From positions 1 through 64,000 of the forward strand of contig DATALZ010000057.1 in NCBI GenBank assembly GCA_036260805.1: a DNA stretch of 64,000 nucleotides, read 5' to 3'. The position numbers were made by a program, and so were the translations under genes. Positions within the stretch are counted from its first letter, which is position 1. Each line of letters starts with the position of its first letter. The stretch is from Thermocaproicibacter sp036260805. GTDB taxonomy: Bacteria > Bacillota > Clostridia > Oscillospirales > Acutalibacteraceae. Of this stretch, positions 49,930 to 58,871 are shown in pieces. The notes beneath the pieces are model-generated. The model made no database searches, was not told the origin of the DNA, and saw only the letters and a program-made list of their open reading frames with translations.

Positions 49930-51026
49930 GCTTTTTATTTCCGGTATTACTTCTCACAACTTCTTTGTTCAGCACAGCGATACTATCCTTTTTACCGTAT
50001 ATGGCAAGAAGAACGGAATGTTTCAGCATTTCAATTCCGGAAAAGGAGTACGGCAGCCCAAAACTGAAAGGCCTGCGGAAACGTTTTTCGGAAATCAATA
50101 TCATATTGGGACTGTTAATTTTAGGCGTTTCCGCGTGGGCTTACTCGTTTCTGGGGAACCTGCGTCCAGTTGTTGCTCTCGCTATTCTGGTACAATATTT
50201 CATTGTATTCCTGATTTTTCAGTATTTTCGCGGTAAAGTGAAAAAATTCAAGGAAAATTCGGAATGGAAAAACGACGTCGCAACAACCGTTACAGTCGAT
50301 CTTTCGAATGAGAAAAAGGGATATCCGTCTTCCGCATGGCTTGCAGTTTATCCTGTAATGATTGCCGTTACAGTCCTTCTGGGATTTCTGCTGTACAGCC
50401 GCCTGCCTGCACGGGTTCCAATCCATTACGATGAAAGCGGCACCGCAAACGGATTTGTACAGAAATCTTACATGGCAATATTTATTAACCCGATTCTGCA
50501 GGCTTTTCTGGCAACTGTTTTCAGCGTTTCGTTTCTAATAACAAAAAGCAGAAGACGGTGTATAGATCCGTCAAACGAAGAAGAAAGCCTTCGCAGGCAA
50601 AACATATTTCGCAACAGTCTCGGCAGGTTCTTTTTATTTGGCGGTATGCTCCTTCTTTTGATGGTTACCATAATGCAGCTTGCAATGTTTGGTGTTTTCA
50701 ATTCTTCCGCAATCATGATTTCTTCGACTGCAGTGGTGATAATTATGCTGGTTTATTCTGCAGTCCTTAGGGTTAAAGTCGGTCAGGGAGGAAGCCGCAT
50801 AAAAACAAAAAAGCCTTCTGAAGGCAGGCTGAATATTAAGGATTCAGACGACAACTGGAAGTTCGGCACTATCTACTGGAATCCGAATGACCCGGCGATT
50901 TTTGTGGAGCGCAGATGGGGAATAGGTTTTACCATGAATTTTGCACGTCCCGCCTCTTACATCGTTATCGCCGCGCTTATTCTGGGTATCATCGGAATAA
51001 CTATGTTAATTAAATTTGTTCATTAG
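49926..51026 (+). CDS. DUF1648/DUF5808 membrane protein
   Basis: A 366-aa polytopic protein with eight or so hydrophobic segments. Residues around 155-185 (RLPARVPIHYDESGTANGFV) match the DUF1648 pattern found in SdpI-like membrane proteins, and the tail around residues 305-340 (WKFGTIYWNPNDPAIFVERR, then GFTMNFARP) matches DUF5808. SdpI relatives give immunity to membrane-active toxins. Together with the GntR-ABC context this suggests protection against an antimicrobial peptide. Role inferred; family recognised by eye. Confidence 0.8.
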   Translation: MSFLFPVLLLTTSLFSTAILSFLPYMARRTECFSISIPEKEYGSPKLKGLRKRFSEINIILGLLILGVSAWAYSFLGNLRPVVALAILVQYFIVFLIFQYFRGKVKKFKENSEWKNDVATTVTVDLSNEKKGYPSSAWLAVYPVMIAVTVLLGFLLYSRLPARVPIHYDESGTANGFVQKSYMAIFINPILQAFLATVFSVSFLITKSRRRCIDPSNEEESLRRQNIFRNSLGRFFLFGGMLLLLMVTIMQLAMFGVFNSSAIMISSTAVVIIMLVYSAVLRVKVGQGGSRIKTKKPSEGRLNIKDSDDNWKFGTIYWNPNDPAIFVERRWGIGFTMNFARPASYIVIAALILGIIGITMLIKFVH

Positions 51027-51044
51027 AACGATAGGAGAATTATT

Positions 51045-51284
51045 ATGGATTACATGACATGGATTATTATAGCAGTAATTGTTGTAGGTGTTCTTATTTA
51101 TTGCCTGATTCCGAATAAAACGGAATATGAATGCCCGCACTGCAAAGCAAGGTTTGTACCGAGCAAGCTAAAGCTGGTTGTATCCGGCCATGTAGGCTCA
51201 AAGCATTTTCTGGTCTGCCCACACTGCGGAAAACGTTCCGCAATAGGCCCTGCACCTAAAAGCGATAAAAGAGGAGACGATTGA
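51045..51284 (+). CDS. Small membrane-anchored zinc-ribbon protein
   Basis: A 79-aa protein. One N-terminal membrane helix (WIIIAVIVVGVLIYCLI) is followed by two CxxC pairs (YECPHCKARF, LVCPHCGKRS) that probably bind zinc, and a short charged end. It lies between the DUF1648 protein and the ABC ATPase and overlaps the latter by 4 bases. Ribosome site AGGAG precedes the ATG. No specific function is known to me; it may help assemble or sense for the exporter. Confidence 0.8.
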   Translation: MDYMTWIIIAVIVVGVLIYCLIPNKTEYECPHCKARFVPSKLKLVVSGHVGSKHFLVCPHCGKRSAIGPAPKSDKRGDD

Positions 51285-52012
51285 GTTTGATCGAATTTGT
51301 TAATGTAGTGAAAAAATTCGGCCCGGCAAAAACAGCGTCGGACAATGTGAGCCTGACCGTCAATGACGGGGAAGTGTTCGGTTTTCTCGGCCCGAACGGC
51401 GCCGGCAAAACAACAGCAATCAAGATGATGACCGGTATTTTAAAGCCGGACTCCGGAGTTATCAGGATGAACGGCAGCGATGTACAGCAAAACCCGATCG
51501 AAGCGAAAAAGCAGTTCGGATATGTACCCGACAGCCCGGATTTCTTTCTTCGCCTAAAAGGAATCGAATACCTGAACTTCATGGCAGATATTTATGAAGT
51601 CCCTGCCGATATCAGAATGGGGAAAATCAAAAACCTGGTCAGTAAATTTGAAATGGAAGACGCTTTAAGCGATTCCATCCAAAGCTATTCCCATGGTATG
51701 AGGCAGAAAATCGTGATTATCGGCGCTCTGCTGCATGACCCCGCTATCTGGATTCTCGACGAACCGATGACCGGCCTTGACCCGAAATCCGCCTACACGC
51801 TCAAGCAGATGATGAGAGAGCACGCAGATGCCGGGAAAACCGTGTTCTTTTCAACGCATATTCTGGAAGTTGCCGAGGAGCTTTGCGACCGGGTCGCTAT
51901 TATCAACAGAGGAAAAATGCTTTTTGCAGGCTCCATTCAGGAACTGAAAGACCGCTTTAAGGCAAACGAATCGCTTGAAAAAATCTTTCTGGAGATTACG
52001 GAAAATGAATAG
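51281..52012 (+). CDS. ABC transporter ATP-binding protein
   Basis: A 243-aa ATPase of a two-gene exporter. Walker A is GPNGAGKTT (residues about 37-45), the signature is YSHGMRQKI, Walker B is WILDEPMTGLD and the H-loop is STH. TTG start within the overlap with the zinc-ribbon gene. It overlaps the permease gene by 8 bases. It resembles ATPases of bacitracin/lantibiotic-type or YtrB-type exporters. Confidence 0.94.
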   Translation: MSLIEFVNVVKKFGPAKTASDNVSLTVNDGEVFGFLGPNGAGKTTAIKMMTGILKPDSGVIRMNGSDVQQNPIEAKKQFGYVPDSPDFFLRLKGIEYLNFMADIYEVPADIRMGKIKNLVSKFEMEDALSDSIQSYSHGMRQKIVIIGALLHDPAIWILDEPMTGLDPKSAYTLKQMMREHADAGKTVFFSTHILEVAEELCDRVAIINRGKMLFAGSIQELKDRFKANESLEKIFLEITENE

Positions 52013-54059
52013 CTTTATTGTATTGACGAAAGCCCTGCTGAAAAACGCTTCTGCTTTTCGCAAATCCGGCGATAAGAAATACGGCGCCGGGCTGCTGGTT
52101 GGAGCACTTGCCATTCTTGCGCTGATTGTTTCGGCTGCCTTTATGTTTCTGAATGTATACGATTCTCTGGCCGCGTATCATCTGGACGGCGCGGTTTTGG
52201 CATCGATCCTTTCCGCAACCTGCATTGCCATGATCGTATTCGGAATTCTGTATGTAATCAGCATCTATTATTTTTCCGACGATATTATCCAGCTCATTAC
52301 GCTACCGATTCCTCCGCAGCGGATTCTGGCAGCAAAATTCGTCATCGTCAGCATCTACCAGTATATTCTGGAAGCAATTGTGCTGCTGCCATGTATCATT
52401 GCGTTCGGAATCAAAAAGGCGAGCCTGTCTTTCTGGGTATTCTCAATTTTGGTTTATGTGGTTCTACCGCTGATACCCACGGTTGTCTGTTCCCTGATCA
52501 GTTTGCTGATTATGTCCTTTGGGAAAGTATTCAAAAATAAAGACCGGCTCAAGTTTGTTTCCGGTATTCTGGCTTTTGCGGCGGCAATCGGAATCAATGT
52601 CGTACTGCAGAGCTTCACCTCAAGGTCGATTACACCGCGCTCCCTTGCGGATACCGGAGCTCTCATGAATAAAACCGCCATGCTGTTCCCAAGCAATCTG
52701 CTCGCAATACACGCCATTCAAAGCAGCTCGCCGGCAGAAGGAATCCTGCAGTTTGCACTGCTGCTTCTTGTCAGCGCCGCCGCAGTTTACCTGTTTCTTC
52801 TGCTGGGCAAGGCGTTCTATATCAGCGGTGTTGTCGGGCTTTCCCAGAGAAGCGCGAGCGGCAAAAAGCTCTCCATAGAATACTATGGAAAACGCATTCG
52901 GCCGAAGTCTGCAGTCATTGCTCTTGCAATGAAGGACTGGAAGCTTCTGTACAGGACTCCGGCGTACTTTTTAAACTGTGTTCTGAGCGCGGTGCTTTTC
53001 CCGCCGTTGATTGTCTTTATCTTAGGATTTTCCATGCACGAGCTGACAATACCGGCATCCAGCAGCATGATGGTGTCTGTTTGTGTAATAATCGTCTGCT
53101 TTTTATGTACCATCAACACAATTTCACCGACGGCGATTTCAAGGGAAGGCACAGATATAACCGTTGCCAAGTATATCCCCGTTTCCAGCCGCGGCCAGAT
53201 TACCGCAAAACTTTTGCCCGGTTTAATCATCAGTACCATTGAAGTACTGATGGTGCTTCTCATCGCCGTATTCTTCTTCCGCTTTTCAGCGGTTGATTAT
53301 GCCGCAATTTTGGTTCTGAGCCTGATTGCTAATGCGGCGTTTAACATGCTCGGGCTGTTTTTCGATATCCTTTTTCCGAAGCTGGAATGGGATGATGAGA
53401 CCGTTGCGGTAAAGAATAATTTAAACGGCCTCCTGCAGATGATCGCTGTAATTCTGGTTCTGGGCCTGATTACCTTCCTCATGTCCGTTTTAAAGCTGGA
53501 CTATGTGAGCGGAATCATTTTTCTGCTCTGCTCCATGCTTGTATTGCTTGCTCTTTCCGCAAATCTGCTGTTTATTAAGGGAAGCAAATCTTTCTCCGGT
53601 TCCAGTGTAATAGCTGCTGCGGGAACCAAGAATAAAAAAGACGCACGCAAAATTATTACTGCTTTAGCTACCGTCGTGCTTTTGAGTCTCACCGCTACTT
53701 TCATTTTTAAAGAAAACAGCGCGACAACACAGGTGACAATTACTTCTTCCAATGTACAAGTATCCGCGGGTGTAATGGATTCTTCATCTTTTCAGACGTC
53801 TCAGGTCAAGAGTATCTATATAAAAGATACGCTGCCGAAAACATCAGACCGCGTCGGATACCAATCTGGAGAAGTGCGCAGGGGAATGTTCACTGTGGAA
53901 GGACTTGGTAGAGGACACATATATGTTGAAAATAATAAAGGACCGTTTCTTTATGTAATCATGAAAGACGGAAGCTTTACTATTTTTAATTATTCCGACA
54001 GCACCAAAACCAACCAGTTATATGCGAAACTGAAAACAGTTATTCCCGAAGTAAAATGA
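52005..54059 (+). CDS. ABC exporter permease (large)
   Basis: A 684-aa membrane protein that begins at ATG 52005 inside the ATPase gene. About 12 hydrophobic segments in pairs occupy residues 25-555, with an ABC-2-like arrangement, then a last membrane segment near residue 560 and an extracytoplasmic domain (ATTQVTITSSNVQVSAG onward) of about 120 residues. The C-terminal domain is unusual and may bind the exported or sensed compound. It ends the GntR operon at a hairpin terminator. Substrate unknown. Confidence 0.85.
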   Translation: MNSFIVLTKALLKNASAFRKSGDKKYGAGLLVGALAILALIVSAAFMFLNVYDSLAAYHLDGAVLASILSATCIAMIVFGILYVISIYYFSDDIIQLITLPIPPQRILAAKFVIVSIYQYILEAIVLLPCIIAFGIKKASLSFWVFSILVYVVLPLIPTVVCSLISLLIMSFGKVFKNKDRLKFVSGILAFAAAIGINVVLQSFTSRSITPRSLADTGALMNKTAMLFPSNLLAIHAIQSSSPAEGILQFALLLLVSAAAVYLFLLLGKAFYISGVVGLSQRSASGKKLSIEYYGKRIRPKSAVIALAMKDWKLLYRTPAYFLNCVLSAVLFPPLIVFILGFSMHELTIPASSSMMVSVCVIIVCFLCTINTISPTAISREGTDITVAKYIPVSSRGQITAKLLPGLIISTIEVLMVLLIAVFFFRFSAVDYAAILVLSLIANAAFNMLGLFFDILFPKLEWDDETVAVKNNLNGLLQMIAVILVLGLITFLMSVLKLDYVSGIIFLLCSMLVLLALSANLLFIKGSKSFSGSSVIAAAGTKNKKDARKIITALATVVLLSLTATFIFKENSATTQVTITSSNVQVSAGVMDSSSFQTSQVKSIYIKDTLPKTSDRVGYQSGEVRRGMFTVEGLGRGHIYVENNKGPFLYVIMKDGSFTIFNYSDSTKTNQLYAKLKTVIPEVK

Positions 54060-54078
54060 TTTGATACTACAAAAATAA

Positions 54079-54110
54079 GCGGTTCCGTATTATTACGGAA
54101 CCGCCTGTTT
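54079..54110. terminator. Terminator after the GntR-ABC operon
   Basis: GCGGTTCCGTA (54079-54089) pairs perfectly with TACGGAACCGC (54094-54104) around TTAT, then CTGTTTT. It also faces the small minus-strand reading frame. Confidence 0.85.
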
Positions 54111-54120
54111 TCCGATGGCC

Positions 54121-54285
54121 TCAGTCTTTGCAGTCGTTGCCTTCTACAGAATCCCTGCACTGGGAAGCGCAGTCTTTCGTTGCGCAGTCCTTTCCCTGTG
54201 ATCTATGTGTGTCTGAGCCCTTCTGTACCTGGCTTCCCTGTTTGGAAGAGCCATAATCCCTGTTTTTTTTGGATTGTTTGTCCAA
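54121..54285 (-). CDS. Small cysteine-containing hydrophilic protein, unknown
   Basis: A 54-aa frame read from a TTG at 54285 with a strong AAGGGGGTGA ribosome site 6 bases upstream. The N-terminal half is Lys/Ser/Gln-rich (DKQSKKNRDYGSSKQG) and the C-terminal half holds four cysteines (KDCATKDCASQCRDS, NDCKD). It is hydrophilic and has no signal peptide. A minus-strand TATAAT (54336-54331) lies upstream without a clear -35. The strong ribosome site and the space left between two operons argue that it is real. I know no family for it. Confidence 0.55.
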   Translation of the reverse strand: MDKQSKKNRDYGSSKQGSQVQKGSDTHRSQGKDCATKDCASQCRDSVEGNDCKD

Positions 54286-54360
54286 GTTGTTCACCCCCTT
54301 TGCGTATTATTGTTTGTATTGAAAGTTAAGATTATACCAATTTTTTGGGAGCTGATTTTT

Positions 54361-55692
54361 TTGACCGCACTGCCTGAGGAATTTACAAAGAGAATGAAAG
54401 AAATGCTTGGCGGAGAATATTCTGCATTTGAAAAATGCTATTCAAACTCGCCGTTTCGCGGAATACGCCTGAACCCGCTGAAATGCGGTAAAGAAACTCT
54501 GCGGGCGTCTTTGCCGTTCCCCTTAAGCCAATCCCCATTTTCTCCGCTGGGATTCTACATTCCGCATGACACCGAAAAAATCGGCCAGCTAGCGATGCAC
54601 CACGCCGGTGCGTTTTATGTGCAGGAGCCTTCCGCATCTTCTGCGGTCACAGTGCTCGATCCTCAGCCTGGTGAAAAAATACTTGATCTTTGCGCCGCGC
54701 CGGGAGGAAAATCCACACAGATTGCTTCTCTCCTTGCGGGAAAAGGCCTTTTGTGGTCAAATGAGGTTGTGCGAAGCCGTGCGAACATCCTCATGTCCAA
54801 CCTGGAACGAATGGGTGTAAAGAACGCAGTGATATCCAGCTGCTATCCGGACAAACTGTGCAGTGCTCTTGCGGGATATTTTGACCGCATACTGGTGGAT
54901 GCGCCTTGTTCCGGCGAGGGAATGTTCCGCCGAAGCGAAGAAGCGGTGCAGGACTGGAGCCCCGAGCACGTAAAAGCCTGCGCGGTACGCCAGCTTGCTA
55001 TTCTTGAAAGCGCCTGTTTAGCGCTGAAAGAGAACGGCGTTCTGGTTTACTCAACCTGTACGTTTTCCAAGGAAGAAAACGAAGATGTTATTTCGGAGTT
55101 TTTAAACCGGCATGATGATTTCGAGCTGGAAGACTGCGGCGTTTCCTTTGGCCGGGCTGCTTTTCTACCGAAAGCGCGAAGAATTTTCCCAATGGACGGT
55201 GGGGAAGGGCATTTCGTAGCGAAGCTGCGCCGCCATTCGGGAAATCAATGCTGTGTTGAGTCTCGGCACGGAAAAGACAGAGAAAACGGAAAAATGGCGA
55301 AAGAGTTTTATGAACAGATTTTCAAAACGAAGCCTTCCGTGAATATCGAACAGATTCGAAATGATTTTTATCTGATTCCAAATGATTTTCCGCAGACAGA
55401 AGGCTTGGGCGTTCTACGGACGGGCGTGTTGTTCGGAACCATGAGACCTGGGCGCGTCGAACCGGCTCATGCGCTTTTTATGGCTGCAAAGCCCGATGAG
55501 CTTCGAAACGTAGTTTCACTTTCGCATGATTCTACGGAAATGGCGGCTTTTCTGCACGGCGAAGAGATTGAAGTACCGGCAGACCTGAAGGGTTACTGTG
55601 GCGTTGCGGTAAACGGCGTATCCACGGGATTCGGCAAATGCTCCTGCGGCAGAATGAAAAATCATTATCCAAAAGGCCTTCGTAATCTTTAA
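54361..55692 (+). CDS. rRNA cytosine-C5 methyltransferase (RsmF/NOL1 type)
   Basis: A 443-aa SAM-dependent methyltransferase. The start is taken as TTG 54361 after GGGAGC, since the product then opens like its family (LPEEFTKRMKEMLG). The SAM site is DLCAAPGGKSTQIA. The catalytic cysteines are in VDAPCSGEGMF and YSTCTFSKEENE, typical of m5C RNA methyltransferases. The C-terminal half contains the extra domains seen in RsmF/YebU-like proteins (RPGRVEPAHALFMA; KGYCGVAVNGVSTGFGKC). Target base is unknown. Confidence 0.9.
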   Translation: MTALPEEFTKRMKEMLGGEYSAFEKCYSNSPFRGIRLNPLKCGKETLRASLPFPLSQSPFSPLGFYIPHDTEKIGQLAMHHAGAFYVQEPSASSAVTVLDPQPGEKILDLCAAPGGKSTQIASLLAGKGLLWSNEVVRSRANILMSNLERMGVKNAVISSCYPDKLCSALAGYFDRILVDAPCSGEGMFRRSEEAVQDWSPEHVKACAVRQLAILESACLALKENGVLVYSTCTFSKEENEDVISEFLNRHDDFELEDCGVSFGRAAFLPKARRIFPMDGGEGHFVAKLRRHSGNQCCVESRHGKDRENGKMAKEFYEQIFKTKPSVNIEQIRNDFYLIPNDFPQTEGLGVLRTGVLFGTMRPGRVEPAHALFMAAKPDELRNVVSLSHDSTEMAAFLHGEEIEVPADLKGYCGVAVNGVSTGFGKCSCGRMKNHYPKGLRNL

Positions 55693-55719
55693 CGCTATAA
55701 AAGATTAAAGGGCGAAAGC

Positions 55720-55748
55720 TTGAAAATGATGTTTAATAATGGTATAAT
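55720..55748 (+). promoter_or_regulatory. Promoter of ilvE
   Basis: TTGAAA (55720-55725) and TATAAT (55743-55748) lie 17 bases apart, about 44 bases before the ilvE start. No T-box or leucine-rich leader is seen. Confidence 0.7.
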
Positions 55749-55791
55749 AACTTTTAATTAATTTCTAAATACTTGAAAGAGGGCATTCTAC

Positions 55792-56862
55792 ATGCAGGAG
55801 ATCAGGGTGGAACTGACCAAGAACCCAAAGCAAAAACCGGCTCCGGACGGGCCGTTGCCTTTTGGGACTTTTTTTACGGATCACATGTTTGTAATGGATT
55901 ACACGGAAGGCAAGGGCTGGCATGATCCGCGCATTGTACCGTATGCGCCGCTGCAGCTTGACCCTGCGGCCATTGTATTGCATTATGCACAGGAATCTTT
56001 CGAGGGTATGAAGGCCTATCGTACCCCTAAGGGTGATATACAGCTGTTTCGCCCCGAAAAAAATGCGGCTCGTTTCAAGTCTACACATGAGCGTATGTGC
56101 ATGCCAGCCGTACCGGAAGATGACTTTGTAGAAGCAGTTAAGGCTCTTGTAAAAACGGAAAAGGACTGGATTCCTTCCAAACCGGGCCAGTCATTATACA
56201 TACGGCCGTTCTGCATTGCGACCGAGCCGCACCTTGGCGTTAAGCCTTCTCTGACATACCAGTTTATCGTCATTTGCTGCCCTGTTGGTGCATATTACCC
56301 CACAGGCCTTAATCCGGTAAAAATCTACGTTGAAGATAAATATGTGCGTGCAACGCCGGGCGGCACAGGTTACATTAAGTGCGGCGGCAATTACGCAGCC
56401 TCGCTGATTTCGCAGGAAACGGCGGAATCCCTCGGTTACAGCCAGACACTCTGGCTTGACGGTGTGGAGCGCAAGTATGTTGAAGAAGTCGGTTCCATGA
56501 ACTGCTTCTTTAAGATTGATGGCACCATTTACACAGCGCCGACGGTTGGCACTGTTCTGCCGGGCGTAACCCGTATGTCCTGCATTGAGCTGCTGAAAAA
56601 ATGGGGCTACAAAGTTTCTGAAGACCGTTTGCCGATTGTGGACGTTATGAAGGCTTCCAGAGAAGGAAAACTCGAAGAAGTATTCGGCACCGGCACTGCG
56701 GCGGTTATTTCACCGGTGGGCGAGCTTCGTTATGAAGGAGAAGTCGCTCAGATTAACAACGGAAAAATCGGCGAAGTTACCCAGAAATTATACGATACGC
56801 TCACAGGGATTCAATGGGGTAATATTCCCGACGATATGGGCTGGATCATAAAAGTCTGCTAA
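55792..56862 (+). CDS. ilvE: Branched-chain amino acid aminotransferase
   Basis: A 356-aa PLP enzyme that interconverts branched-chain amino acids and their 2-keto acids. The length and the sequence YAQESFEGMKAYR mark the longer, BCAT-II-like type. The PLP lysine region is YIKCGGNYAASL, with FGTGTAAVISPVG near the C-terminus binding the cofactor phosphate. It is a single-gene unit with its own promoter and terminator. Ribosome site AAAGAGGG precedes the ATG. Confidence 0.95.
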   Translation: MQEIRVELTKNPKQKPAPDGPLPFGTFFTDHMFVMDYTEGKGWHDPRIVPYAPLQLDPAAIVLHYAQESFEGMKAYRTPKGDIQLFRPEKNAARFKSTHERMCMPAVPEDDFVEAVKALVKTEKDWIPSKPGQSLYIRPFCIATEPHLGVKPSLTYQFIVICCPVGAYYPTGLNPVKIYVEDKYVRATPGGTGYIKCGGNYAASLISQETAESLGYSQTLWLDGVERKYVEEVGSMNCFFKIDGTIYTAPTVGTVLPGVTRMSCIELLKKWGYKVSEDRLPIVDVMKASREGKLEEVFGTGTAAVISPVGELRYEGEVAQINNGKIGEVTQKLYDTLTGIQWGNIPDDMGWIIKVC

Positions 56863-56889
56863 CATATAACATAAGCACGGCGAAAACAC

Positions 56890-56922
56890 AATGCCACTCT
56901 ACTTCTGCAGAGTGGCATTTTT
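56890..56922 (+). terminator. Terminator after ilvE
   Basis: AATGCCACTCT (56890-56900) pairs perfectly with AGAGTGGCATT (56909-56919), then five T. Confidence 0.85.
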
Positions 56923-56933
56923 GCGGAGTAAAT

Positions 56934-57815
56934 ATGCGAAAAATTACGTTTGAAGTATCCGAAGCTTTTGAAGGTGTCTGTGTACGGGGATTTCTGCGAA
57001 GGCACTGCGGCGTATCCGCACGGCAGCTGGCAAAGCTGAAGCGCCTGCCGGACGGAATCACCCGAAACGGGCAGCACACGATTGCTACCGATATTCTGAA
57101 TGCCGGAGATAAAGTCAGCATAACCTTCCCTGATGATAAAAAACTGCCTGCGCCCGCGTCTCTGCCGGTGGTAACGGTATATGAAGATGAAGATCTGCTG
57201 ATATTGAATAAGCCTGCCGCTATGCCTATGTATCCCACTCCGGGCCATGACTGTGACAGTCTGGCAAACGCTGTTGCATATATGCAGCTCGAGGCTGGAA
57301 GCACTTTTTCATATCGCCCCGTTTACCGGCTGGACAAGGACACGACAGGTCTTGTTTTGCTGGCAAAAAACGCATATGCCGCGTCACGGCTTTCGGGAAC
57401 CGCGAAAAAAACTTATCTTGCCGTTTGCGAGGGTATCCTTCGGGGCAGCGGCCTCATTGACCGGCCGATTGGATTAAAGCCCGGTCATACCATTCAGCGC
57501 GCGGTGGTACCGGATGGCGAAAGAGCAGTAACTCGCTGGCGTTCCGTATTCAACGGAAAAGCTCACAGCCTGATTGCCATACATTTAAAAACGGGGCGAA
57601 CGCACCAGATTCGGGTACATTTTTCAGATTTTGGCTATCCGTTGGCAGGAGATGACATGTATGGCGGGAGCCTTGCCAATATCAATCGTCAGGCTCTGCA
57701 TTGCGCGGAGATTCGTTTTATGCATCCGGTTACAGGAAAATGCATGCGTATTCGGTCCATCCTTCCGCAGGACATGCTTGATTTGGTGAAAAGCGACAGG
57801 AATCTTAATGAATAA
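56934..57815 (+). CDS. RluA-family pseudouridine synthase (second copy type)
   Basis: A 293-aa RNA pseudouridine synthase. Catalytic motif VYRLDKDTTGLVLLAKN (Asp around residue 130), then HLKTGRTHQIRVHFSDFGYP and LHCAEIRFMHPVTGK. The N-terminal 80 residues resemble a reduced S4-like region (VRGFLRRHCGVSARQLAKL). It starts only 11 bases after the ilvE terminator with no clear promoter of its own, so some read-through may be needed. Target site unknown. Confidence 0.9.
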   Translation: MRKITFEVSEAFEGVCVRGFLRRHCGVSARQLAKLKRLPDGITRNGQHTIATDILNAGDKVSITFPDDKKLPAPASLPVVTVYEDEDLLILNKPAAMPMYPTPGHDCDSLANAVAYMQLEAGSTFSYRPVYRLDKDTTGLVLLAKNAYAASRLSGTAKKTYLAVCEGILRGSGLIDRPIGLKPGHTIQRAVVPDGERAVTRWRSVFNGKAHSLIAIHLKTGRTHQIRVHFSDFGYPLAGDDMYGGSLANINRQALHCAEIRFMHPVTGKCMRIRSILPQDMLDLVKSDRNLNE

Positions 57816-57841
57816 ATTTTCATAATATTCTAATATTACTC

Positions 57842-57870
57842 TTGAATTATGCATAAATATGCGGTATAAT
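57842..57870 (+). promoter_or_regulatory. Promoter of the amino-acid importer operon
   Basis: TTGAAT (57842-57847) and TATAAT (57865-57870) are 17 bases apart, about 46 bases before the binding-protein start. Confidence 0.7.
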
Positions 57871-57916
57871 ACAATCAATCCAATCAAACATGAATAAATG
57901 AGAAGGGGTAGGACTT

Positions 57917-58789
57917 ATGAAAAAGATTAAGATATTGACCGCTCTGGCGTTAGTTGCAGCGATGACCGTTTCCATGGCAGGTTGTGCGCAGGGCAGTACA
58001 GCATCATCTGCCGCTCCCGCTGCTGCTTCAGCAGGAAGCGCCGCTTCTGAGAAAAGCGCTGCTTCGGATAGTCTGAAAATTCCTGACAGCATTAAATCAA
58101 GCGGAAAGATCACAATGTCGACAAATGCTGAATTTGAACCGTTTGAGTACAAAGACAGCGACAAAATTGTCGGCATTGACGTTGACATTGCAAACAAGAT
58201 TGCATCAAAAGTAGGCGCAAAACTCAGCATCAACGACGTAGCATTCGATTCACTGGTTATGGAGCTGAAAAGCAACAAATGCGATTTTGTTGCCGCAGGC
58301 ATGACTGTTACTGATGACAGAAAAGCAAATGTAGATTTCTCTGACCCGTATTTTGATGCCACACAGTCTATCATTGTTCTGAAGGGCAGCGCCATTAAGA
58401 AACGTACCGACCTGAACGGCAAGAAAGTCGGCGTTCAGCAGGGCACAACGGGCGATACATTCTGCACGAACGAAGACGGCAAGAGCGATATTAAAGTCGG
58501 TTCAGTTCAGCGTTTCAACAAAGGCGCAGATGCTGTAACCGATCTTGTGAACGGTAAGCTCGACGCAGTTGTTATTGATGATTTCCCGGCTCAGAAGTTT
58601 GTATCAAAAAATTCTGCAAAACTTGAAAAGTTAAGCGATGCCCTCACGGTTGAGCATTACGCGATTGCGGTCAAGAAGGGCAATACAGATCTTCTGAACA
58701 TTATCAATGGCGTTCTAAAAGATATGAAGTCCAGCGGCGATCTTGACAAACTGATTACAAAATATAAATCCGCCCTTGAAGGCAACTAA
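57917..58789 (+). CDS. Amino-acid ABC transporter binding lipoprotein (SBP family 3)
   Basis: A 290-aa extracytoplasmic binding protein. Signal MKKIKILTALALVAAMTVSM leads to the lipobox MAGC with the modified Cys23, followed by an Ala/Ser-rich linker. The family-3 core shows TNAEFEPFEYKDSDKIVGID, FDSLVMELKSNKCDFVAAGM and VDFSDPYFDATQ. It is the first gene of a polar amino-acid importer; the specificity (glutamine, cystine, arginine or other) cannot be told by eye. Confidence 0.94.
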   Translation: MKKIKILTALALVAAMTVSMAGCAQGSTASSAAPAAASAGSAASEKSAASDSLKIPDSIKSSGKITMSTNAEFEPFEYKDSDKIVGIDVDIANKIASKVGAKLSINDVAFDSLVMELKSNKCDFVAAGMTVTDDRKANVDFSDPYFDATQSIIVLKGSAIKKRTDLNGKKVGVQQGTTGDTFCTNEDGKSDIKVGSVQRFNKGADAVTDLVNGKLDAVVIDDFPAQKFVSKNSAKLEKLSDALTVEHYAIAVKKGNTDLLNIINGVLKDMKSSGDLDKLITKYKSALEGN

Positions 58790-58806
58790 ATAAAAATACA
58801 TACATT

Positions 58807-58844
58807 AATGCAGGGGCGCGAATGCTGTATTCGCTCCCTGCATT
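58807..58844 (+). terminator. Stem-loop between binding protein and permease genes
   Basis: AATGCAGGG (58807-58815) pairs with CCCTGCATT (58836-58844), with GCGAAT/ATTCGC pairing inside. Only a few T follow. It probably tempers transcription or protects the upstream message, giving more binding protein than permease. Confidence 0.6.
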
Positions 58845-58871
58845 TGTGCTGTTTCTGTTTGGAGGATGAGG

